Assembly: GCA_016806645.1 (NCBI GenBank)
Contig: JACSYO010000530.1
Location: 643,501 to 707,500 of the forward strand
Source: Ophiodon elongatus
Lineage: Eukaryota > Chordata > Actinopteri > Perciformes > Hexagrammidae
Reading direction: 5' to 3'
DNA: 64,000 nucleotides
Every line of letters starts with the position of its first letter. The stretch's first letter is position 1. Shown here piece after piece: positions 1 through 8,890 of the stretch. The notes under the pieces were generated by a model. That model was not told where the DNA came from. It did no database searches and saw only the letters and a list, made by a program, of their open reading frames with translations. The position numbers and the translations under genes are program-made.

Positions 1-1995
1 TTTAAACGGCAATAAAACACAATATTATCCAAATTCCAACAAATGTATTTTATTAAAAAAAGCCAGCAGAATGAATTCATAACAAGACATTCAAATTTTA
101 CATCAACATTTTAATTCTGTACAGCTTTTATTGTTGTACAGCAGTCTATTTATTGTGTATAAATCAGGTATTTCTGCACAGTTGCAGATAAAGATCAGAC
201 TACACTAATATTATCAAGATTAATATGTGCAGCATTAGATAGTTTCGGCTGCGTAGGATTGTTTACAACTCGTGTGATCCAAACATTTCCAGCAATTTCA
301 GAGCTTTGTAAATTCCCAAATTTATTATTGAAAAACATTTCCTAAATTCTCATGTTCTTATCTCATGAAATGTTCCGCTTCAATCCATATTTGGCTTATG
401 ACCTTAGTATAATCATTTGCTGTGAGCAGTTCAAAGAGGGATTTTTCCTGAAGTTGTTTCATTTGAAGGATTTTTAGAGACCTTTTTAGAACAAAGCTAA
501 AAAATGTATATCGTTTTGTGGAAGAGAAATATATATATATATCGTAGTGGCCGTAATATAAAATGATGCTTGTTTTGGAAGAAGGCTTTCAGACTAGTCT
601 TGCTGGGTAAAGTTTCCCTGTGACACTGTTAGTCCATAGATGAGTAAAAGGTAATGGGAATATCTGTGTGGGTGTTGTGAATATTTATATCTACGGTCAT
701 CACATGTAATATTTGTTCATATTAATTTCCAGGGGAAACATTATTATTTTCGGGACAATGCGGTATTTTCTTCTGTGTCATACCTCGGGATTTTGGGGGA
801 TCTGACACTTCATTAAACTCCAACTTAAGAGCATTTAAACGCACTGATTGTTTATTGGTACGTCTGGTTTTGTTGATTTAAGAGTCGGTGTCGTTCGTTG
901 AACGAACTGTTCACTGTTGGGTTTGTTAAGCAGAATTGTTGTTTGATGATTAATGTGGCTGTGTGTCACCAACCTTCTGAATAGCGGTGCAACAGATCAT
1001 AAAACTCACGGTTCGGATCGGATCAGCACAAAAGAAAAAAAGGAAGCAAATACAACTTTTAGAGATCCTTGATCACGATTTTTTGCCTCTGATACTAATT
1101 GATGAGTGATGATCCATATTGGCAGATCCATATCCCTTTTGTTGTTTGATTATAGCAGCTGGTCTAAAAGGCTCCAGACTATTTCTTTTGTCACCATCTC
1201 AAAAATAATTTTAACTGCTCCGAATTCGGTGTAAACCATCAAAAAATTCTAAATGTTATCCTCTTACTTTGTTACAGTCATCTTTAATGTGTTTTTTCTT
1301 CATAAAAACACACAATTCAAAGTATTAGTAAATATAAGATTGTATTTTTTTTATTATTTAAAAAAATCTTATCATTTAGTAGTTTTAATGATGTATTATA
1401 AGCTGCTTAGAGCTTTTAGAGTTAGGAAGTTAAACTAATATATATTTATGTTTCTGTGAAAGCATCTCCTTCAAAAACAACTGTTTATTCAAGTTTCTCA
1501 CTATCACTACATTTTACAAGATCACATGTGAACACATCAAGATAATGTTAGAATTTAGCTTCGCCCAATACTCATTTTCACCGAACAGAGCCTGAACGCA
1601 TCTTTATGTAACTGAACTGAACCGTTGGCAGTTAGCGGGGCTTCCACCGTGACCGTTGTGTCTGTAAGAGACCGTTACCAGCTCTCCTGTCAGCTTAAAC
1701 ACGGATGGGGGGGGTCTCTGAACGGATCTCGGATCGACAACGGTCCGTTACACCACTACTACTTAGTGTCAACCGGTTTCCCCCGACTCAGCCCTCACTG
1801 TTCTAACCACGTATTAACACAGCAGGTGCTCCACCTAACACACTGTGGCGGAGTGGTTCTCTCACTCTGTAAAAGTCCGGACCGCGGCGTTATGTAGACT
1901 GTAGGGCTGTAGACTCAGGTGGGTGAATTAACAGTTGCTGCTCTCTTCCTTTCCCTAATGCCGCACCCGCCACCCACCCACCCCCTCCCCCCAAG
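1..1995 (+). other. meaf6: meaf6 intron (AT-rich, no gene seen)
   Basis: No convincing exon is visible on either strand; open frames here are short and compositionally random. By the reading of the next three exons this stretch is intron of meaf6, whose upstream exons lie outside the window. The last 60 bases form a pyrimidine-rich 3' splice region: two TGC trinucleotides at 1936-1941, a CTAAT branch-like site at 1955-1959, then a C-rich tract ending in AG at 1995. Confidence 0.6.
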
Positions 1996-2025
1996 TCCTT
2001 CTGCCATGTTTGATTATGACTTTGA
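1996..2025 (+). other. meaf6: 30-nt meaf6 microexon
   Basis: A 30-nt exon divisible by three sits between a C-rich acceptor (AG at 1994-1995) and the donor GTAAGT at 2026. It adds about ten residues (PSAMFDYDFE) just before the final MEAF6 motif. In mammals a cassette exon at this position is included in neural cells under control of the splicing factor SRRM4; that is family knowledge. TGC motifs and a long pyrimidine tract upstream fit such control, but regulation in this species is inference. Confidence 0.8.
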
Positions 2026-2914
2026 GTAAGTCTGAATTTTACTTCCTGCTCCTGTGGTCTTTACATCCTGCCTGCTGTGAACCCCATCCTCTGCTCTGTC
2101 TGCTTCTGTTGACCTGACCTTTGAGTTTGAGCCTGCTAGCTATTCAGTCATACTGCATGTCCAACACATCATTCTAATGCACATCAACGTCCAGCACTCT
2201 GGTCTCCATTAGATCTTCTTGCTTGTTATTGGGGTACTTCCACATGTTTCCGACCCCAGAGTGTGCTTCCCCAACTCCAGCAGTTGAAGAAAACATTGCT
2301 GGTTCTGTCCGATGTTTGGCTGGCTACAGATTTGTGCACGAACAAGAACGAACACACGGCCATTTAGTGTTCTTGTTATGAGCTTGTCTTTAGGCTTCTT
2401 CGTGATTACAGTAGTGGTGTCGCTTCTTCCCGTACTTCCCATCAAAGCCAGGTTCGCGATCAATATCCATAATGCAGCCTTTCTTTGTTTCTGTTGCAGA
2501 TTTGACATGAAGGTTAACAAGAAACCACGAGCTGTAAGTTGGAGTTCTTTTTTTTTATTTTATTTTTTTTAACAGTAATACTGTTATTTGGTCAGAAAAC
2601 TGATTAATTTATTTGCCACACAGCTGGCGATTTATTTTATAGATGAATTGTTTTGTCGATACAATGTCAGAAAATAGTGAAAACGGCATCTTCAAATGTC
2701 GCACAAATGTTTTCATTTTTGTCTAAAAAATCAACTATTCTGACTCGAACCATTATTCCACAATCAAACTAGTTGCTGATTTAAAAAAAAAAAAAAAAAA
2801 ACGTTCTGGCAATCAGATGAACCTTATGAATACTTTGACTGGTCTCGCTGCCTTCATTTCAATAATCGTTGCCATCATTCGTCCCCTGTCCTCCTGCAGG
2901 ACTATTCAACTTAA
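1996..2914 (+). CDS. meaf6: MEAF6 (MYST/Esa1-associated factor 6), C-terminal exons
   Basis: The last three coding exons of meaf6 are 1996-2025 (30 nt), 2500-2533 (34 nt) and 2900-2914, ending at TAA 2912. Together they read ...PSAMFDYDFE, then FDMKVNKKPRA, then DYST-stop. From family knowledge, the vertebrate MEAF6 C-terminus ends in LNKKPRADY, optionally preceded by MFDYDFE. Splice sites are canonical: AG before 1996, GTAAGT at 2026, TTGCAG before 2500, GTAAGT at 2534 and CCTGCAG before 2900. Frames join exactly (phase 2 into 2500, phase 0 into 2900). MEAF6 is a small subunit of nuclear histone acetyltransferase complexes (NuA4/TIP60, HBO1, MOZ/MORF). The N-terminal part is upstream of the window, so the gene is partial here. 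Compared with the mammalian ending ADY, this one has two extra residues (ST). Confidence 0.88.
2580..2765 (+). repeat. Teleost dispersed repeat (AACTATTTTGATA family), meaf6 intron
   Basis: This segment has the pattern of a dispersed teleost repeat with alternating 'cagaaaattaattgg' and 'caactattttgata' type motifs, here degenerate. Related copies occur at about 18470-18620, 21845-22140 and 60420-60540. The assignment rests on resemblance among these copies and on remembered teleost sequence. Confidence 0.45.
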
Positions 2915-2995
2915 CAAAGACGACTGGAACACCTGGACACACACGAGGAGGACACCTGTAGAGAAACTCAAGATTTCTGGACTTCATGAACTTTG

Positions 2996-3033
<38 letters not shown>

Positions 3034-3395
3034 CTCGGTTGTCATATTTCAGCCTGTACTGTGTATTGCTTGAAACATCCCCCCCTCCCCCCTCTCCCCT
3101 CCGGTCACCTACCTTTGGTCAAGGTTACGATTTTAACCTACCAAGTAGAAATATGGTGTTGCATGTTACTTGAGGCCTGACGAGGCCCCGCGCTAGTAAC
3201 GCACCATTTTGTATAGTGTTAAAAAAAAAAAGATTGTATTTATTATGTAGTTCATTTCCCATTTGTAAGAAACTGTTGCTGTTTTTTTTTTGTTTTTTTG
3301 TTAAGCATCACATAGACATATAACCCCTGAATATTCCGGATTCTTTTATTACATGGTTGTTTTGCAAAAAATAAAATCAAATACAAGTAAAGAAT
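2915..3395 (+). other. meaf6: meaf6 3' UTR with poly(A) signal
   Basis: The 3' UTR follows the TAA at 2912-2914. It contains a run of about 33 T (3001-3033) and a C-rich stretch. An AATAAA hexamer at 3370-3375 is followed by a GT/T-rich segment (TTTTGGTTGTTTT from about 3398), which predicts cleavage near 3390. Confidence 0.7.
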
Positions 3396-3399
3396 ATGT

Positions 3400-4590
3400 T
3401 TTGGTTGTTTTATAAAAACATCACTCTCCACAGCAGGGAACGAACCCCTGGATGTCGTGACAGCGGCTGCTGAGTCCGTGCTGCCCGTAATAACCCTCCA
3501 TCTTTGTTGTTTCTTCTGTCAATCACGAGCAGATGCACGCCTGTGAAAAATGTAAATTGACCAATTGTCGGATGGAGTTCCCACACATATGGTCCATAAA
3601 AAGTTGCATCATGGAATAGTTCAGTCCAAGTATAAACCGTGTTTACCGAGCTAATATGGAGAGCAGCCAGCACATTCTCTTCTGTCAGTTCTCGGTCTGC
3701 TTTATGAAAATAGTCACGAAGGTAAACACGGAGCACAAAGTGTCGACAGCATCGTGTTTACACAATGTTCTCTGGGTTTTGTCATTCATACATTTTAATG
3801 TCTACTGTTTTAACAAACGAGTGATTCAAACACATGGAAGTTATTGGTTTTTTTTTTTTATATAGTGTTTGGTCAACAAATGTTTGTAAAAGTTACAGCT
3901 TAACATGTTTTTAATCAACATGCAGTGTCCCAAATGTTTCACTAGGCTGCGCCAAACACACGGTGGGCCGTGCAGCTGTAAATGACAATGAAATACAGTC
4001 AAGGAGAGTTTAGATACTTTTCATACTACTTTTGATCTCACCTGTAGTGCTACTTGTCAATCTAGAATGTCTCCGTGCGTTGGGAGACGTCGTCCACAGA
4101 GATGTCCGCCTTCTCTCGAATGCAATGGGACTTAGGTGGCAATCGGCTTCCGGCTTGCCGTGGCTCCATCTTTCTCTATTTCGGATATTGTACAGCTCCT
4201 TTTTAAGAGTACCGCGAAACGTGGAAGTACTTGAACCTTGCAGCGACTAGCACGTTGGTCACATCTGGCCCGACGCGTCGCCACACGGAGGCTATGCAGA
4301 GGAGCCAGAGCTGAAGGGGAGAGTCCGTCCCTGGATTCAGGCTCCATCCAGAGTCACGTTTCAGCTGCTGTGAATCACACAATTACTGTTTTTACTTCTC
4401 TAGAAGATAAGCTATTTTAATTGTTTCTCTCGGCATATTGCAACATCTGTAGGATGTGTTGCAGTTCCATTCTGTACAGACGTTTGTGTTTCCTCTAGAC
4501 AAATGAATCACTCATTAATAACATCGGAGATCTCATACGTAATATGTAATCTGTAGATGATCCCATATAGCGTCTCCATTAGGGCCAGTG
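3400..4590. other. Intergenic, no gene recognised; repeat-like
   Basis: I see no gene. The frame open at 3410-3736 (-) has no recognisable domain and starts in unremarkable sequence. About 4040-4330 resembles an old interspersed element: its 'gatgtccgccttctctcgaatg' type segment has a degenerate relative near 39440 in rragc intron 1. Confidence 0.4.
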
Positions 4591-4599
4591 AGGTTTAAC

Positions 4600-5065
4600 C
4601 ATTGTTTTTTAAGGGGGATATCTCATCGGATGGAATGCTGTGAAATTCGGCAGACGTTCGTGGTCCCAAGAGGATGAACCGACTTTGATCACCTGACCTT
4701 TCATCTGCAGGTCAAAGTTTTTACTCATTATTGAAATGCAGTATTTCAACACCTACTGGATGGATTGGCATAACAATTATTTTTATAGACACGGATGGTT
4801 TCAAGCCAATCGCAAAGACTCAATTCCCTTCTCAGCATCACGGGGAAGTTGAACTATTCGGCTTGCCATGAAATTCTATTCAGACATTCATGCCCCCTTC
4901 TCAATTATTAAAACATTAACATTTCATCTAGCTTTAAAATGTGTCAAACGCTTTGGTTTACGAAACCAAATACCTGCACAACTACTGACATTAGCATCCG
5001 CCTCTGCTGTAGTTTGTGTTTATTGCAAATGTTAGCATGCTAAACCACCTGGTGATTCATAACAT
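4600..5065. repeat. Teleost dispersed repeat ('ctactggatggattggcat' family)
   Basis: Contains the characteristic modules 'gaccgactttgatcacctgacc', 'caggtcaaagtttttactcat' and 'ctactggatggattggcat', ending in 'gcaaatgttagcatgct'. Partial copies of the same family appear at 27110-27300 and 29285-29510. It looks non-coding. Confidence 0.6.
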
Positions 5066-5111
5066 GTGACCGGGCACTGATCATTTACACAGGTTATGGA
5101 GACGGCGTTAT

Positions 5112-5178
5112 GTCCTCGTCTCCTCTCCCTCGTCTCCTCTCCCACGTCTCCTCTCCCACGTCTCCTCCCGTGTCTCCT
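5112..5178 (+). repeat. Minisatellite, ~15-bp CGTCTCCTCTCCCA unit
   Basis: Four to five head-to-tail copies of a roughly 15-bp pyrimidine-rich unit are visible in sequence. The last copy is shortened. Confidence 0.85.
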
Positions 5179-6312
5179 TCAGAGTGTGTGATCGAGACCA
5201 GAGCTCACGTCAGCCCATGACTCACTCACAAGTCGCGTTCAACATCCGCCAACATACGTAATGCAATCTGGATGGAAAGAGTCGCGCTCACACCGCGATG
5301 CATTCCACACGTTTAACCTCGGGGTGTGTGAGTAATGAGGCATGAATGTCCAATGTGTGTTTCTCACTTAGCAGCAAATCTTTGTTTCATTTCCTGTTAC
5401 GTCAGGACTCTGGAGATGGTGTTGATTTTCATAATGTCATGTAATCATCACTAATGGTTTTAATTTAGTTCAATTTTGCACTATTAGTGCCCTGATATCT
5501 TACATATACACCTCAGAATAGGTTGAATATCAAACTCATATTCACTATAAAACCAAAGTCTATAGAGGCTTTTAAAAGAAAGCTGATCGTTAATATATGA
5601 TGGTGAGTTGGCACAGTTCAGGCCATCACCTTGATGAAGAAACATTGTACGAAAACAATAAAGCTTTGTTTGTATAATTGGCACCGGAGCACGAGCCCCG
5701 AGCCGTTTATACTCTGAAACACCAGGAGAAGAATCAAAAAGACAACAAGTTTAACCCAGAGACTGTAGGTGTAACCGCCAAAAAGCCATAAACCAACCTC
5801 CACCATGCCGGGGAGGGGATTGTAAATATCTGTAAGCTCATATCTCTTATTCATGGCCTACTTTATTGCCTTTGTACAAACCCTTTAAATAAACAAGTTT
5901 AGTAGTACATGCATTGTGAAGACACAAAAGGTTGAATATTCTTTTAAACAATTTGATTTGGCTAAGCAAAATAAATATTCAAATGCATATTTTTAAGACC
6001 TCCAGTTTCTAAAGCATTCTTTGTATAATCCCCTGAAAGCATAAATGCCGATCTCCTGATCGCATGTTTGTTTACTGAACTTTTACTTACTTCACACTTT
6101 GATGGTTAAACATGCGTTACACCACGAGTGCTCATCCACAGGACGCTTTGATTTCCTCTGACGATAAAAGTGGGAAAAGTACAACATAAGTGACATAAAA
6201 CACCATGTTCGTTCTCACGATTATCTTTATGTTTTGGCCTCGTGTCATTTGTGGTGAATTTGACTTTCTGGGTCGTTTGTTTATTGGCCCCAAACCGCCA
6301 AAAGACATTAGC
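5179..6312. other. Intergenic, no gene recognised
   Basis: No exon with family resemblance is visible. A hydrophobic open frame at 5618-5854 (-) contains a stretch like a membrane segment, but it lacks splice or promoter support and could be part of a repeat. I cannot assign it. Confidence 0.4.
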
Positions 6313-6315
6313 ATA

Positions 6316-6392
6316 AGTTAGCTGTAAGTTAGCTGTAAGTTAGCTGTGAGCTAGCTGTAAGTTAGCTGTAAGCTAGCTGTAAGCTAGCTAGC
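6316..6392 (+). repeat. Tandem repeat, 11-bp GTTAGCTGTAA unit
   Basis: About seven copies of an 11-bp unit (GTTAGCTGTAA and GCTAGCTGTAA variants) lie head to tail, directly readable in sequence. Confidence 0.9.
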
Positions 6393-6782
6393 GACGGACA
6401 CAGAGGACCATGTGTTTGTGAGGCCACAAGTTTCAGTTTGTTCTCTGGTTTCCCTCCAGCCGCTCTCCTTTTACGTTTTGTGCCTCGGTGAAGCAGGCTG
6501 AAGGACAGGGTCAGCTGGTCCGGCTGAGTTACGGACTTAATAAATAATTGACAAAAAAATACAACAAGAAATGTCATGTATGTGTTGAGCAGCGGGCCAC
6601 AGGTGTGTACTGACTGTGCTGGTCCAAATTATGACTTTTAAAGTGCAAAGTATTTGAATTCTAAATATCGTGTCATGAATATGCTTAGGGGCTGGTTGAA
6701 ACACAGCTATTGCAATTGAGTTTTCTATTGGCTGATCTGGAGGCAGTGTTCTCTTCACCAACCAACAGCAACAACAAATATC

Positions 6783-6950
6783 ATATAAGATAAGATAAGA
6801 TAATCCTTTATTAGTCCTGCCGCGGGGAAATTTACAGGATTTACAGCAGCATAGTGTAAAGTGCAAACAAGAGACATAGTAAAAAGGAACAAGATCAAAA
6901 CAAGTATTATAAATAAGCAATAAACAGTTAAACAGTAAAGAATCCACAAT
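6783..6950 (-). mobile_element. 3' end of a retroelement (AAGAT tail, 'ATCCTTTATTAGTCC')
   Basis: The segment has a short (AAGAT)n run at 6785-6802 followed by 'aatcctttattagtcctgccgcgggg' type sequence and 'gtgtaaagtgcaaacaagag'. I recall this from many teleost genomes as the 3' terminus of a non-LTR or SINE-like element. The family name is uncertain and orientation is inferred from the simple tail. Confidence 0.5.
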
Positions 6951-7130
6951 AATTGAAATCTTATATATACAGACAGAATAACTATATCTATTTTGCATAG
7001 TGTATTTATACTGCACAGGTTTTAAGTGTTATGTGGTCTACTGGTCTATATGAAAACCTAATAATATAATATTCACTGTGTCAACTCACTCATATCATTG
7101 GCACATTTCATTTGAGAAACATTTGTTTGA

Positions 7131-7836
7131 CATGAGTTGTATTCCTTAATATTGGAGATGATATTTTAACCTGATTTGAAACAGGCTGCCAACCGTTTGA
7201 ACATGTTTTAACAGCATTTCAGTAACTTGTGTTTAAATTTACTATTTGTTAGAGTAGCTAAAATAAAGCCACTGTGCACAGTCCATATAGATGTCTAAAA
7301 TAAAAAATCCACTGTATTTTAACCTCGACACATTTTCAAGTGCAATGTACCAAACACATTATCGCTGGATGAGACTATGCATTTACGATCATATTTCTTA
7401 TGTCTTTAATCTTTTTTTAATCTTCTATATTTTTCATCTTCAGTTTCTGGCCCCTGTGTTTTGTCCCTGTCAGAATGAAGCCAAACAAATGTATTTCAGA
7501 TGTAATGTTGGCTACATACGCATACTCACATACTCAGATTCCACCACTTTAACATCCATTAAGGAAATGTAAGTCTGTTTAATTATGAATTAATGGACAA
7601 TACTAAATAAAACTTTGAGTCAACTTATTGACATGTTTCCCTGCTCTGACTCAGGCTCTTTTTTTGTTTCTTTTTTTAAAGATAAATGTGATAATTCCAT
7701 ACATAGCTTACATGGACTATTATCTCTACGTCCATTGTAATAAAATGGAGGCTCAGCCCTGTTGGTGATTGTGGTATCGGAGCGCCATCGCTTTACTCGG
7801 AGGGAACAAACCCAGGGGTGGTTAAATCAGACTTCA
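7131..7836 (+). repeat. Long direct repeat, copy A
   Basis: This ~0.7 kb segment begins CATGAGTTGTATTCC and ends AATCAGACTTCA. It recurs in the same orientation at 12327-13004 with only a few mismatches per 100 bases by eye, plus a small insertion in copy A near 7275-7300 and another near 7525. Both copies share an open frame and an AATAAA, but these are a consequence of duplication. The repeat starts with (CA)TG and ends with CA like an LTR. However, no target-site duplication, primer-binding site or polypurine tract is seen, so duplication is the safer call. Confidence 0.85.
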
Positions 7837-7904
7837 GGGTTAGGCTCAGATTTAGTTAAATATGCTTTTCTGTAACGGGCCCCGAACTGTCGACACTGGC
7901 CCCG

Positions 7905-7985
7905 GCTTTTCTTTCATTAAACTCCTCAGGAGATAACAGTATACATACTGTACACACAGTTTACATTACATTACAGTTTGCACTT
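7905..7985 (-). repeat. Partial duplicate of the 8.45-kb gene 3' end
   Basis: The stretch 'ttcattaaactcctcagga...cagtata...tgtacacacagtttacat' closely resembles 8450-8512, which is the 3' end of the unrecognised minus-strand gene. It is therefore a short diverged copy of that gene's terminal sequence, lying just beyond it. Confidence 0.6.
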
Positions 7986-8445
7986 CCCTTGTTTATTTGT
8001 TATAGAGAATCTTGTAGATATGAATATGATGCAACGCTTTAGTTGAATTATTTAGAGTGAAGATATATGTTGGTATTTGTTACTGATTGTTGACTTGTAA
8101 AGGTAAAACTTGAACTTCTTTTGCCAAAACAGAAAACTAAAAAAGTTCAACAAGAATATCATGTTTTGTCTGATTGTTTACCCGTTATGAAGATGAAAAA
8201 TGAGCACTGGGGTAAAAACAACAACCCATTTTAGTTAAAAGCAGCAGAAATATATTACTGTCAAAATAACGATAATTAGCATGGCTCAATAACCCAACAG
8301 AAATATAAAAAATAACATTGTACTGTATAAAAGTATCAACCATTAAAGTTTTGATTTACAACCCAATATGAAGATCATAACCCGGTGTTCGCTGACCCAT
8401 TAGTTTTCAATAATAAAAAGACATATTTAGAAAGTTTGCTGTCCA

Positions 8446-8451
8446 TTTATT
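8446..8451 (-). terminator. Poly(A) signal AATAAA of the unrecognised gene
   Basis: Plus-strand TTTATT, that is AATAAA on the minus strand, lies about 440 bases beyond the proposed stop codon at 8891. It is the first good signal downstream of the last proposed exon. Confidence 0.45.
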
Positions 8452-8890
8452 TCATTAAACTCTTCAGGAAACATAAACAGTATAAATAATGTACACAGTT
8501 TACATGAACATGCTGTATTCTATGTGACAAATGAAAAACTTTAAAGCTTTTAGAATAATTATGTCTCGTTCAGCCTGAAGCTTCTGTCTCCTTCTGGATT
8601 TGTGAGCAGATGCAAACAGCTGCTTCCTGTGAGTGGGAGGAGCTTCCTGTGAGTGGGAGGAGCTTCCCGAACCCACCAGCACAGAAGAAGACGGCGACAA
8701 ACTACGTCCTCTGTGCCAGTGGGGACGTGACGCTCCTCGTCCTCTCGGCTGGCGGGTGGTGTCGGGGGTTTGGGTGGACGGGTCCTGATCGTGCTCACTG
8801 AGTCTGGGACTCTCTGGGGTGCTGAGACTGGTTCAGGGTCTGCTGTGGGTCTGGGTCTTCCAGGGATGAAATGTTGGTTGATGTCCACCC

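Noticed and set aside
3410..3736. 108-residue minus-strand frame next to the meaf6 3' end
   Set aside because: No domain recognised and no exon signals; composition like the surrounding intergenic DNA.
5618..5854. 78-residue hydrophobic minus-strand frame with a membrane-like segment
   Set aside because: No promoter, splice or family support; single short frame in otherwise non-coding DNA.
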